From contig NZ_AP019777.1 in the NCBI RefSeq assembly GCF_019669905.1, positions 4,588,001 to 4,652,000 on the forward strand: 64,000 bases of DNA, in the 5' to 3' direction. Source of the stretch: Methylomonas koyamae (GTDB lineage Bacteria; Pseudomonadota; Gammaproteobacteria; Methylococcales; Methylomonadaceae). Position 1 is the first letter of the stretch; each line of letters opens with the position of its first letter. Shown piece after piece: positions 53,588 to 63,900 of the stretch. The notes beneath the pieces were generated by a model that saw nothing but the letters and a program-made list of their open reading frames with translations, was not told the DNA's origin and made no database searches. Position numbers and translations under genes: made by a program.

Positions 53588-55957
53588 CTAATACTCGATC
53601 TTGATCGCCCCCATGAAGGTACGCGGGTTACCGTAATAAGTCGGCCCATAACTGTAAATCGAGGCGTTATACGTTTTATCCAGCAAGTTATCGATGTTGA
53701 GTTGGGCTGTCACTTTGGTTTGTCCCACCTTCCAGTCCTTGCTGGTCATCAGATTCATGATCGCATAGCCCGGTGCCTGTGCCGTTTCGTAAAAGCCGAT
53801 TTCCCGCTGGCTGACCGCTTGCATGCCGACGCCAAACTTCAAACCGCGTAAATCGCCTTGCTGCAATTGGTAAGTGGTCCACAGGCTACCGTTATGCTTG
53901 GGGGCATTGTTCAAACGTTTACCCACCACGGCCGGATCGGTTTCGTCGGCAATCGTTTTGGCGAACGACATATAGGAATAAGCCCCGATCACGCTCCAAC
54001 CCGGCGCAAGTTCGCCGGATAAGTCGAATTCGATACCTCGCGATTCCGCTTCGCCCAAGGCTCGGGTATATGCCAGATAGCCGGCAATCGGCGCGTTGCG
54101 CTTGGTCAAATCGTAATAGGCCAGCGTCGCGGTGAAGCGGCCATCGAACAATTCGGTTTTGGCGCCGACTTCCCATTGATCTGCGGTTTGCGCGGGTAGC
54201 GGTTGGCCGTCCAAGCCGAAGTTGCCGGGCATGCCGAAGTTCTCGGTATAGCTACCGTACACCGAAAACTCCGGAATCGGCTGCCATACCAGACCGCCTC
54301 TCGGCGACACGCGCTCGGAATGGGTATCCGGGCTTCGGCCGCTGCCGAATTCACCGCTACTGCTGGAATACATATCGGCGTTGTCGTAACGCAAGCCAGC
54401 CAACAGATGGATATGGAACGGCAATTCCGCTTGATCCTGAGCGTAAAGCCCGAACCACGGCAACGTCGAATTCGAGTATGTCACGTCGCTGGGTAGAATG
54501 GTCGGCGGAGCTGCCCTATGCACGGGATTGTAGAGATTGCTGTTGTCGTAAAAATCCGGATTGGAACCAAAACCCGCCATCGTCGCCCGGTAATCGGTTC
54601 TGTAGTAGTCGCCACCTAACAGAATATTGTGTTTGACAAAGCCGGTTGCGAATTTGCCGGTCAATTCCAACGCATTATAAAAATTGTGCTGAAAGTCGTC
54701 GCCATCGGTGTTTTGCGCAAAAAAAGCTCTACCGACGTTTCCGGTGGCTGGATCCGCACTCGATCCATGAATTGCCGATATCGTCTGCTTGTAGTTTTTA
54801 AAATTGAACCGATGCCGGAGTTTCCAGCGGTCGTTGAAGTCATGCTCGGTATTTAACGCCAGCATCACATATTCGTCTTCCGTAAAACTCCACGGCTCGC
54901 CCAAATTGCGTTCTCTGGCTATCGGCGCGGGGCCATTCCCTAACAACGGCACCCTACCGTTACCCAATTCCTTGATCTTGCTGTATTCGAGTTTGACAGT
55001 GCTGACCGTGCGCTCGGAGATATTCCAACGCAAGGTCGGCGCCACCAGCAAGCGTTCGTTGCCGCCGAACTCCTGAAAGGAATGATTGCTTTGGTAACCC
55101 AGGTTAAAACGATAGGCAAGACTCTTGTCGTCGTTCAACGGCCCGGTGGCGTCGACACTGGTTCGATAAAGGTCAAACGAACCGAATTGCTGACGCAAGG
55201 CGTAATACGGCCGATCCAAAGGCTGTTTGGTGACGAAATTGACGATCCCGCCCGGCTCGGCACGACCGTACAGGATGGAGCCGGGCCCCTTTAACACTTC
55301 GACCCGCTCGACGTTTTCCAGGTCTTCTGTATGAGCCCACTCGCCTTGGCTCTTGTAACCGTCTCGATAATTGAGATAACTGCCGAAACCGCGGATAAAG
55401 AAGGTACCGCTGCCGCCGAGTCCGCTGCTGACGCCGCTGACATTGCGTAACGCTTGTTCGATAGTAATAGCCTGTTGGTCCTTCAGCACGCTTTGCGGAA
55501 CCACCTTGACCGACATCGGAGTTTGCATGATCGGGGTATCGGTTTTGGTCGCGGTACTGGCGTGGCGGACCTGGTAATCGGTGTTATACGGGTCGGTCGT
55601 GTCGTAAATTGCCTTAGCGCTAACCATGACCGCCCCCAACGTTGTCGTTTCCTGGCGATTTTCGCCCGGTCGTAACGTCACCGTGCCGCTACCGTCGATG
55701 GTGTAGATCAATCCGCTGCCGCTGATCAGGCGGCGCACGGCTTCCTCTAGCGTAAATTCGCCATGCAATGCCGGTGCGTTTTTACCGGCAGCGGCTTGTT
55801 CGGTATACAGCATCGCCGCGCCGGATTGTGCGGACAATTGCTGCAACGCAGCGGCCAAATCTTGGGCCGGAATGTCGAACCGGTGTTTGCTGCCGTCGGC
55901 GAAAGCCGGCGCCGAAACCAGCGCCGCAACGGCCAGAGGGGCGAATTTCAAGGTCAT
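53588..55957 (-). CDS. TonB-dependent siderophore-type receptor with STN domain
   Basis: Outer-membrane receptor of 789 residues from the ATG at 55957. That start gives a clean signal peptide (TLKFAPLAVAALVSAPAFA) with GGAG 9 bp upstream; longer forms have no ribosome site. The STN domain (FDIPAQDLAAALQQLSAQSG to GTVTLR) is followed by a plug with TDTPIMQTPMSVKVVPQSVLKDQ and VERVEVLKGPGSILYGRAEPGGIVNFVTK. The barrel ends in IKIEY. It is the third gene of FecI (57170-57697), FecR (56126-57145), receptor. It converges with the PepSY gene at 52126. Confidence 0.94.
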   Translation of the reverse strand: MTLKFAPLAVAALVSAPAFADGSKHRFDIPAQDLAAALQQLSAQSGAAMLYTEQAAAGKNAPALHGEFTLEEAVRRLISGSGLIYTIDGSGTVTLRPGENRQETTTLGAVMVSAKAIYDTTDPYNTDYQVRHASTATKTDTPIMQTPMSVKVVPQSVLKDQQAITIEQALRNVSGVSSGLGGSGTFFIRGFGSYLNYRDGYKSQGEWAHTEDLENVERVEVLKGPGSILYGRAEPGGIVNFVTKQPLDRPYYALRQQFGSFDLYRTSVDATGPLNDDKSLAYRFNLGYQSNHSFQEFGGNERLLVAPTLRWNISERTVSTVKLEYSKIKELGNGRVPLLGNGPAPIARERNLGEPWSFTEDEYVMLALNTEHDFNDRWKLRHRFNFKNYKQTISAIHGSSADPATGNVGRAFFAQNTDGDDFQHNFYNALELTGKFATGFVKHNILLGGDYYRTDYRATMAGFGSNPDFYDNSNLYNPVHRAAPPTILPSDVTYSNSTLPWFGLYAQDQAELPFHIHLLAGLRYDNADMYSSSSGEFGSGRSPDTHSERVSPRGGLVWQPIPEFSVYGSYTENFGMPGNFGLDGQPLPAQTADQWEVGAKTELFDGRFTATLAYYDLTKRNAPIAGYLAYTRALGEAESRGIEFDLSGELAPGWSVIGAYSYMSFAKTIADETDPAVVGKRLNNAPKHNGSLWTTYQLQQGDLRGLKFGVGMQAVSQREIGFYETAQAPGYAIMNLMTSKDWKVGQTKVTAQLNIDNLLDKTYNASIYSYGPTYYGNPRTFMGAIKIEY

Positions 55958-56125
55958 ACTCCATGTCTCCAGTTGAAAAGGGTTCATGGACATAGACGCA
56001 AGACGTAAAAAATGCCGCCAGCCGTGCAACGAATTTCGATGCGGTGCAGTTTCAGGCAGCATTTATTGTTGAAGCCGAATAACGTTTCGTAATCGCAGCC
56101 GGGGCTACGCGGTCCGACTTCGGGA

Positions 56126-57145
56126 TTAGCGGGCTTTTCCTGTCGGCTCCAGCACGATTTCCCGTTCGCTGAGGCGGATGATGTTCACCGGCAACAACGT
56201 GGCGACGGCGTTCAACAATGCGTCCAGTTGTTCGGTGCGGAAGCTGCCGTTGACCCTGAGCTCCGCCAGCTTCGGGTCGGGCAGGCGGATATCGACGTCG
56301 TGGTAGCGGCTGATTTCACTGACCACATCGGCCAGGCGCCGGCCGCGGAACACCAGCAAGCCCTGGCGCCAGGCGGTGGCGCCGGCCGGATCGCTATGCG
56401 GCAAGGCCTGGAAACCGCCGTCGTTGCTATAGGCCAATTGCTGGCCGGCGGCAAGTTGCTTGCGCTCGCCGCCGCCTTCCAGTTCCACTACGCCTTCCAA
56501 TACCGTCACGCTGGTTTGGCGAGCTTGTTTATAAACGTCGAACGCGGTGCCGATATCGCGGACTACGGCGTTATCGGTATGGACGCTAAACGGCCGGGCG
56601 GCATCGTGGCGTACGCTGAAGAACGCTTCGCCGCGCACCAATTCCACCCGGCGCCGGAAGCGGTTGTAACGCACCCGAACTTCCGAGTCGGCGTTCAATT
56701 CCAGGTTGGAGCCGTCGGCCAGCGCCACGGTGAGGCGCTGGTTTTTGCCGGTAGAGTAACTATGCGGCAGGCCGTACCAACCCTGCGGCGAAAACAAGGC
56801 CCAGCCGGCAACCAGCAACAGGCTGGCGGCGGTGGCGAACGCGGCGCAGCGGCGGCCGGCGCGGCGCGGCCGGTAGCTTAGAGCTTCGTCTCTGGCTTGG
56901 AAGTCTTGCCCTTCGAATTGCCGCATCCAGGCCCATTGCCGCTCGGCTTGGCGGTACGCTTGCGGATGGGCGGGGTCGGCCGCCAGCCAGGCCGAAAAAT
57001 CGCGTTGCACGCTCGCATCTTGCGGCGACTCGCGCCGCCGCAACAACCAGGCGATGGCTTGGTCGCGTTGAGCTTGGGTACAGGAAGGCGGCATCGGCGT
57101 TGCGCGGATTTCGGGTAAATGAAGAGGCGGCAGTTTACCGGACAT
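56126..57145 (-). CDS. FecR-type anti-sigma/signal transducer
   Basis: Regulator of 339 residues (a start 17 codons further in is possible). The N-terminal sigma-binding part is AIAWLLRRRESPQDASVQRDFSAWLAADPAHPQAYRQAERQW. The membrane helix is at about 103-118 (AAFATAASLLLVAGWALF). The FecR domain has KNQRLTVALADGSNLELNADSEVRVRY and ELVRGEAFFSVRHDAARPF, and the C-terminal domain has LRVNGSFRTEQLDALLNAVATLLPV. It starts 24 bp after the sigma gene stop and belongs with it and the receptor at 53588. Confidence 0.93.
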   Translation of the reverse strand: MSGKLPPLHLPEIRATPMPPSCTQAQRDQAIAWLLRRRESPQDASVQRDFSAWLAADPAHPQAYRQAERQWAWMRQFEGQDFQARDEALSYRPRRAGRRCAAFATAASLLLVAGWALFSPQGWYGLPHSYSTGKNQRLTVALADGSNLELNADSEVRVRYNRFRRRVELVRGEAFFSVRHDAARPFSVHTDNAVVRDIGTAFDVYKQARQTSVTVLEGVVELEGGGERKQLAAGQQLAYSNDGGFQALPHSDPAGATAWRQGLLVFRGRRLADVVSEISRYHDVDIRLPDPKLAELRVNGSFRTEQLDALLNAVATLLPVNIIRLSEREIVLEPTGKAR

Positions 57146-57169
57146 AGGCTAGACGGATAAAGCGCACGG

Positions 57170-57697
57170 TTACCGCCAGTCGGCGTCCGGGTCGGCGCTT
57201 AGCTTGGCGCTGATGTGCTGCATAGCCAGCATCACGTAACGCTCGGAACAGCGCACCGAGATACCGAGCCGAGCCGCGATTTCGGCGTGGGAGCAACCTT
57301 CGATCCGGTACAGCATGAAGGCGTGGCGGCGCAGTTCCGGCAGTTCGGCCAACCACTCGGAAAACCGCTCCAGTTGCTGCTGGGTCTGCCAGTATTGCTC
57401 CGGAGAGCGGCCGTGGTCGGCAATGTCGTCGATTTCCGCATCGGCGTCGGCAAAACGGGCGCGAGTCTCCCGACGGCGGTGGCGGTCGACGGTCAAATTG
57501 GCCGCAGTTTGAAACAAAAACGCCCTGGGATTTTGAATGGCGTCCGGCTCCGGATACTGCGACAAGCGCAGAAAACTCTCCTGCACGATGTCGCCGACAT
57601 CCGGCTCCTTCGGCCAACGGCCGCGCACAAAGGCGCCGACTTCCGGCGCGTGGCTCAGAAACAGCGTGTGTAAGAATCCTGAAAAATCTTTGGGCAT
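57170..57697 (-). CDS. FecI-type ECF sigma factor
   Basis: Sigma factor of 175 residues from the ATG at 57697 (a longer form from 57739 is possible). Region 2 has EVGAFVRGRWPKEPDVGDIVQESFLRL and AFLFQTAANLTVDRHRRRETR. Region 4 has LPELRRHAFMLYRIEGCSHAEIAARLGISVRCSERYVMLAM. First gene of the third complete FecI-FecR-receptor operon in the window. Confidence 0.93.
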   Translation of the reverse strand: MPKDFSGFLHTLFLSHAPEVGAFVRGRWPKEPDVGDIVQESFLRLSQYPEPDAIQNPRAFLFQTAANLTVDRHRRRETRARFADADAEIDDIADHGRSPEQYWQTQQQLERFSEWLAELPELRRHAFMLYRIEGCSHAEIAARLGISVRCSERYVMLAMQHISAKLSADPDADWR

Positions 57698-58114
57698 CGG
57701 CGCGGGCGAGTTCGGCAACGGCTGGCGCTGAGCGAGCAAGGTTTACGCCAAGATGCCGAAAATGCGCCTATGCCGCAGGTCCGACCCGCCGCCCCGGCCG
57801 GACCGTATCGCGATGGCCGTTAGAAACCGGGCCGGCCGATTCGCTCCGGATTTGCCGAATCAGTAACGGATACGCGAGATGCCGCAGTTTTTTTGGAAAA
57901 CGTGGCATTTCACACAATTGGGTAACCCGACCCTCCAATACCGCTCGCTTTGTCGAAATCTTAATCGGCCCGGGCCTCGGCCAGCTCCCCCCGAGCGGAA
58001 CACCCGCGCGATCAAAAGCGGGCCAATAGGCTTTTGGACAGCTTCCGCCCGGCACGAGGTTGCTGCCGGGGCGTATCGCGCCGGCCACGAACCGCACCGC
58101 GCATGCCGCAACAT
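57698..58114. other. Intergenic region upstream of a FecI operon
   Basis: About 415 bp between the sigma gene start and the end of the last receptor gene, both on the minus strand. It must hold the sigma operon promoter and the receptor's transcript end. A short imperfect inverted motif (atgccg at 57879-57884, tggcat at 57903-57908) around a T-rich spacer is visible. No gene is supported. Confidence 0.5.
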
Positions 58115-60553
58115 TCAATACTCCAGCTTGATCGAACCGATTACCGACAGCGGCTCGGCCGGCAGGTTGTAACGGCGTGCGCGCATACTGTAATACTCTG
58201 CATCATTCACGTTGTTCAGGTTAACTTGCGTCGTCAGCCGGGTGTCGCCGAGTTTCATTTTGTAGGCCGCCATCAAATCCAGGCGGGCGTAGGCACCGTC
58301 GGAATAGCTGTTTTCAGGATCGCCGTAGCGGCGGCCGGCGGTGTAAACCCCGGTGCCGATACTGAAGCCGTTCAACACCCCGGAGCTAAAGTCGTATTTC
58401 AGCCAGAGACTGCCTTGATGGATGGGGGCATAAGGTAGCCGGCGGCCGACATTTGCCGAAGCGTTTCGCGGGTCGTCAACGACTTTGGCATCGGTATAGG
58501 CATAGGTGCCGACCACGCTTAAGCCTTCGTAAATCCGGCCTTGAATATCCAGTTCCACGCCATTGCTTTGGCCTTTGACCGGCACCGATATCCGCGGATT
58601 GGGATTATTGCTGTCCTGGTAAAACTGGGTACGTTCCAGATCGAAATAGGTCAAGTTTGCGGTCAGCTTGCCGTCGTAAAATTGGGTTTTGATACCGCCT
58701 TCGAATTGAGTGGCCGAAAACAACGGGTAAAGCCGGGCACCGCCCAAATCGTAATCGTTCGCCGGCCCGAAAGACTCGGAAAAGCTGCCGAATACCGACA
58801 ACCAATTCACGGGTTCGTACAGAATGCCGACCCGCGGACTGATAAAGATATCGCTACGCGCGTCCGCGCTATTGGGCCCATTCCAGCTTAGATTCTGAAA
58901 GCGCTGCACCCAGTCGTAACGGAAACCGCCGAGCAGATGCAGTTTGTTCCAAAACGTCATCTGGTCCTGAAAGTAAATGGCTTTCGACGTGTTTTGCGTG
59001 ACGATGTTGCTAGTCGTCGGCGGCGTGTTGCGGTACTGGTCTATGGGCAAATTGGAGTTTTGCGGATCGAAGGTAAACAGGTTGATAAGATCGTTGCCGT
59101 TTATCACGCCGTCGCCGTTTTCGTCGACTCTGGCGTTGTAGACTTGGTAGTCCAAATTGGTGTCGTGGTACTCGCCGCCGAATAGCAGCTTGTGTTTGAC
59201 GCCGAAGGTATCGAAATCGAAGGCACCGTTGATCCAGGCAGTCAGCGAGTCGGTCCCCTCCGGGCTGAACCAGGTGCTGCGCGCCACTTTTTGATAGTCG
59301 GCGCTCGCCGGATTTTCATTGACCCGGCCCAGGTAAATCCCTTCCCAATTCTTTTTGGTTAAATAGCCCACCGCCCCCGCATTCAGCTTGACGTGATCGT
59401 TGACGCGGTGATCGATCCTGAAATCCAGCGTATCGTTGATCATGGAATTGCTTAGGCCGGATTGGGCAAAGGTGCGCTCGATCGGCAGATTGGCGATTTT
59501 GTTGCCGAACGCCGGCGTACCGGCATCGTAGGTGTAGTCGTCGTCGAAATGTTCGTACGATAGCGTCAGCTTGGTATCGGGCGACACTTGCCAACTGATG
59601 CTGGGCGCAAAAAACACCCGCTCGTTGCCCATAAACTGGCGGAATGAGCCGCTATCCAAATACGAAAAATCCACGCGGTAATTCAAGCCGTGTTTCTTGT
59701 CTATCGGCCCGGTCGCGCTGGCTTCCGTGCGGTAAAAATCGTAAGAACCGAAGCGCTGCTCTATCGAATAATACGGCACGTCGCTGGGCTGCTTGGTGAC
59801 GGTACTGATCATGCCGCCCGGATCGCTGAAACCGTAAAGCATGGCCGAGGCGCCCTTCAACACTTCCACCCGTTCGACGTTGGCCAGATCGAATTTGGTA
59901 AACGGGATCCGGACGCCATTACGGTAACCGACCGTGCTTTGCAGAAAACCGCGCAACACAAACTGCTCGAACATGCCGCCGTAGCCATGGTAGCTTTGCA
60001 CGCCGCTGACGTTCTTTAGCGCATCCTGCAGCCGATAGGCTTGTTGATCCTGCATGACGCGCCTAGTAACGACCTGGATCGATGCCGGCGTTTCCATGAT
60101 CGGCGTGTCGGTTTTGGTCGCGAGGGCGGTATTGGACCGGGTATAACTCAGGCTATATGGGTCCTCATCGTCGTATAGCGGCTGCCCGACCACGGTGACT
60201 GCCGGCATGGCCGTCGGATTAGCCGATTGCGGTCCGGCCGGATTTGCCGTTTTCTGCAACGTCACCGTGCCGTCTGCTGCCGTTTTGGCAGTCAGGCCGG
60301 AACCTTCCAATAACTTTTGCAAAGCCTGCTGCGGCGCAAAGCGGCCTTGCACGGCATTGCCGCGTAAATTGCCGGCCAGTTGCGAGCTGAAAAACACCTT
60401 GACGCCGCTGGCTTCGGAAAATTGCAGCAACGCATCGGCCAGCGGGGCCGCAGGTATCGCAAAATCGATTGCGCTTTCCGCCGCGCACCAGGGGCTGGCG
60501 CTCATTGCGGCGGCAAACAAAGTCGTACAAATGGTGGAGAAGCGTTGGCTCAT
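58115..60553 (-). CDS. TonB-dependent receptor with STN domain and EF-hand-like loop
   Basis: Outer-membrane receptor of 812 residues from the ATG at 60553, which has AGGAGG 4 bp upstream. The signal peptide ends near CAA. The STN domain (FAIPAAPLADALLQFSEASG to GTVTLQK) is followed by a plug with TDTPIMETPASIQVVTRRVMQDQ and VERVEVLKGASAMLYGFSDPGGMISTVTK. The barrel ends in IKLEY. Residues 477-488 (DENGDGVINGND) fit the 12-residue calcium-binding loop of EF-hand/dockerin type, with D477, N479, D481, G482, I484 and D488. They lie in a predicted outer loop. No sigma/FecR pair is directly linked to it; the pair at 56126-57697 lies downstream on the same strand. The ligand is unknown. Confidence 0.93.
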   Translation of the reverse strand: MSQRFSTICTTLFAAAMSASPWCAAESAIDFAIPAAPLADALLQFSEASGVKVFFSSQLAGNLRGNAVQGRFAPQQALQKLLEGSGLTAKTAADGTVTLQKTANPAGPQSANPTAMPAVTVVGQPLYDDEDPYSLSYTRSNTALATKTDTPIMETPASIQVVTRRVMQDQQAYRLQDALKNVSGVQSYHGYGGMFEQFVLRGFLQSTVGYRNGVRIPFTKFDLANVERVEVLKGASAMLYGFSDPGGMISTVTKQPSDVPYYSIEQRFGSYDFYRTEASATGPIDKKHGLNYRVDFSYLDSGSFRQFMGNERVFFAPSISWQVSPDTKLTLSYEHFDDDYTYDAGTPAFGNKIANLPIERTFAQSGLSNSMINDTLDFRIDHRVNDHVKLNAGAVGYLTKKNWEGIYLGRVNENPASADYQKVARSTWFSPEGTDSLTAWINGAFDFDTFGVKHKLLFGGEYHDTNLDYQVYNARVDENGDGVINGNDLINLFTFDPQNSNLPIDQYRNTPPTTSNIVTQNTSKAIYFQDQMTFWNKLHLLGGFRYDWVQRFQNLSWNGPNSADARSDIFISPRVGILYEPVNWLSVFGSFSESFGPANDYDLGGARLYPLFSATQFEGGIKTQFYDGKLTANLTYFDLERTQFYQDSNNPNPRISVPVKGQSNGVELDIQGRIYEGLSVVGTYAYTDAKVVDDPRNASANVGRRLPYAPIHQGSLWLKYDFSSGVLNGFSIGTGVYTAGRRYGDPENSYSDGAYARLDLMAAYKMKLGDTRLTTQVNLNNVNDAEYYSMRARRYNLPAEPLSVIGSIKLEY

Positions 60554-60972
60554 CTTGCCTCCTGGCATGGGTTAGCTTGTGCGCGGAGGCGGCGGCCGAT
60601 CTACGCCGCCGCGTTATCCGCGGATTCCTATGCAAAGACGAAGCAGGCGTTGGGTTTTATAACCAGGCGGGAAGAAAAAATTTTGGCGGTTGGCCGGTAA
60701 GGCAACTGGACGGCAATCCTTGCCAAGGCTTCCAGGGCTGTTCTCGGCATAGTCCATGGCAAATCGGCCAGGCATGCGGATTAAAACCGGCGCCGGTTCC
60801 GGTGCAAACCGGGCCATTGGTTCCGTTAGGATTATGCCTGTGTTTAATGACGGTTTTTTGAGGTGAAATGTCGCTAACGCCCCTGAGCGTAAGCCTATGT
60901 TTTAAATTTAAATGCCTGGTTTCAACCTTATACTGATCAGGCTAAAACCTTATTATTAATTTACTGATAGAT
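60554..60972. other. Intergenic region between divergent receptor and STAND genes
   Basis: About 420 bp. The half near the receptor is GC-rich, the half near 60900 is clearly AT-rich, marking a composition change. It holds the receptor promoter and that of the STAND gene. I looked for a cobalamin riboswitch and did not find its conserved boxes. Confidence 0.5.
60907..60934 (+). promoter_or_regulatory. Possible sigma-70 promoter of the STAND gene
   Basis: TTTAAA (60907-60912) and TATACT (60929-60934) are separated by 16 bp, about 39 bp before the ATG at 60973, in AT-rich DNA. Plausible but unproven. Confidence 0.35.
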
Positions 60973-63900
60973 ATGCACCCTTTTTTTGAAGTCACAGTCT
61001 CGGATGTTCAAAAACTGAATGATGAGCAGGCTCGTGAATTGATTGCTCGGCTTTGTAAAGCCGAACTTCAGTCCTTAGGTATTGGAACAGCTCCAGTCAC
61101 ATGGGGGGGCGATCAACGAGCGAAAGACGGAGGAGTTGATGTTAGAGTCGATATTCCACCGCCATCCTTAGTATCTGGCTATATACCCCAGGGGGTAACT
61201 GCTTATCAGGTCAAAGCCGAAAAGTTTGAACCTTCAAAAATTCCCGGTGAAATGGCTCCAAAAGGCAAATTACGTCCGGCAATCGTGGAGCTGAGCAAGA
61301 ATTCCGGCGCGTATATCATCGTGTCGACAGTAGACAATTGTTCCGACTCGTTTCTAATCAGTCGTAAACAAGCCATGTCGAAGTGTCTGGAGGAACACGG
61401 ACTAACTGAACACCTTGAACTCGACTTTTATGATAGCCGACGGATTGCCGACTGGGCCGGGAATCATCCTGGTGTTTTGGTCTGGTTACGGGACGTTTTG
61501 CGTAGGCCTATCCAAGGCTGGAAACCCTATGGACCTTGGGCCTATCAAGAGATTTCTATTGATGATGAGTATCTGCTTGACGACAAGATTAAGGTATTCG
61601 TTCCAAATACTGATGAAGCGATTTCCGTAATTGACGCCCTCAAACGCCTTCGAGAGGAACTGTCAACACCGCGCACCTCAGCGCGAATAGTCGGACTCTC
61701 GGGAGTTGGAAAAACGCGGCTCGTTCAAGCTTTGTTTGACATCCGTATAGAAGCATCAAGCGCGCTAGATCGAGAGAACGTTCTCTATACCGATCTATCG
61801 GACGATCCAAGCCCTCAGCCAACCGCAATGCTCGAAGCATTGATTCAAGATGAATCGAGTTGCGTGGTAATAATCGACAACTGCGGACAGAACGTACATG
61901 CAAAACTCACCGAAATCGTCCAGCGCCCAGAGAGCAAGATACGCCTAGTAACTGTTGAATATGACATCAAAGACGATTTGCCAACCGGCACGGCATGCTA
62001 CCGGCTGGAAGGATCGTCTGATGAAGTGATCGCAAAATTACTGAAGCGTCACTACCAAATGCTGTCGGACTTGGACGTGCATAAGATTGTCGAGTTTTCC
62101 GCAGGTAACGCTAGGGTCGCATTTGCCCTCGCGTCAACCTCTTCGACGAAAGGACAGTTGGCTCAACTCAGGGATGAGGATCTTTTCCGGCGCCTGTTTA
62201 TTCAAAAGCAATCCGAAAGCGACGAGCTTCTTAGATGCGCGAAGGCTGCAAGCTTGGTTTATTCGTTCGACGCGGAAGACGATTCGGAAACTTCTGAGTT
62301 GGCCATACTCGCGGCTGTCGGCGACGTTTCAATATCGGCATTTTTGAGGAATGTCGCAGAGTTAAAACGACGAGGCTTGATTCAGGCACGCGGCAAATGG
62401 CGCGCGGTATTGCCTCATGCCATTGCAAATCGTCTAGCGATGCGATGTTTGGAGGATTTTTCTCCACAATTTTTGATAAAAAAATTTGTTTCCGAAGCGT
62501 CTGCGCGTGTAGCGCGGTCATTTTCCCGTCGGCTGGGTTACTTGCACGAATCAGAAGTAGCCGCCGCCATAGTTAGCGAGTGGTTAAAACCCGGAGGCTT
62601 ATTAGGGGATACGACTAGGTTCAACGAGCTTGAATGGCAAATGCTGGAAAACATAGCGCCGGTTAACGAATCTGCCGCTCTTGATACCCTACTTCGGGCA
62701 ACCGATAACGAAGAACTCATATCGCATTCCAATGAGAAGCGCGCGGAATTTACCCTATTGCTTCGATCCCTTGCATACGAGGCTGATTTATTCGAAAAGG
62801 CAGCTTCCACTTTATTGAAATTTGCTTTGGCCGAACCCGAGGAAGGAAGCTCTAATTCAGGACGTAAGATCCTAAAATCGTTATTTTATTCGCATTTCTC
62901 TGGAACGCTAGCTTCGCCAAAACAGCGGACTGAATTTGTAAATGCGTTAGTTTTGTCGAACGACGATGCGAAGTTAAAGTTGGCAATTAGCTTGTTGGAG
63001 GCAGGACTTGAGGCATGCCATTTCTCGTCAAGTTTCGGCTTCGATTTTGGCGCACGCAAACGGAGCTATGGGTGGTATCCAAGAACGCTTGATAATTTTC
63101 GAAACTGGTATGGTGCTTTTGTCCAACTTGCCGCGCAGGTTGGAAAATCCGACACCCCGCTTGGGTTGAATGCCAGAGGCATATTGGGTAGAGCCATTCG
63201 CGGCCTTTGGGGGGACGAATGGCTGAATGAAACATTAATCGAAGTTGCCCAAGAGCTCGCTGCCGTGGATGGCTGGCCTGACGGATGGATAGGTATCCGT
63301 AACGCGCTTAGGTGGAAAAAAGAAGCAATAAACGGGGAATCCCTGGAGCAATTGAAAATGCTCGAAAAACAGTTAGCCCCGTGCGATCTGTGGGGGAAAA
63401 TTCAGGCGAAAATATTGCGGCGCGGCGATTACAGTGTTGAACTGGACGGCGAATATGAGGATGAGCCTGACCATAATTCCGGGCTTGGATGGTACGAAAG
63501 GATATTAGAAGAAGCGGAAGTTCTTGGAAAAGCCGCGGCCACAGATGAAACAATGCTATCCGACTTACGCCCTTTTCTATCTCACTCAGGACACACAAAC
63601 AAACCGTATTGTTTTGGTATTGGCGTGGGTAAGGAGCATTCCGCCGTTAGCGCTCTCATTAATCAAATTCACGCGATTATCGATAGTAATCCTAACCGGG
63701 CATTTGACCTGCAATTTGTGCACGGCTTGTTAGTAGGGTGGCATTCGGTAAAACCCCAAGAAGTCGGAATTTTTATGGACTCGGCTATCGGCGATCCGGT
63801 TTGGGCCGCTTATTTCCCCATGCTGCAACTTTCGGTGCAAGTCGATGACGTTGCGTATGACAGGCTAATCAAGTCGCTGGAAATAGGACTGGCACCCAGT

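Noticed and set aside
60554..60972. Possible cobalamin riboswitch upstream of the last TonB receptor
   Set aside because: Some GC-rich segments looked similar, but the conserved boxes are absent and the orientation does not fit the receptor gene.
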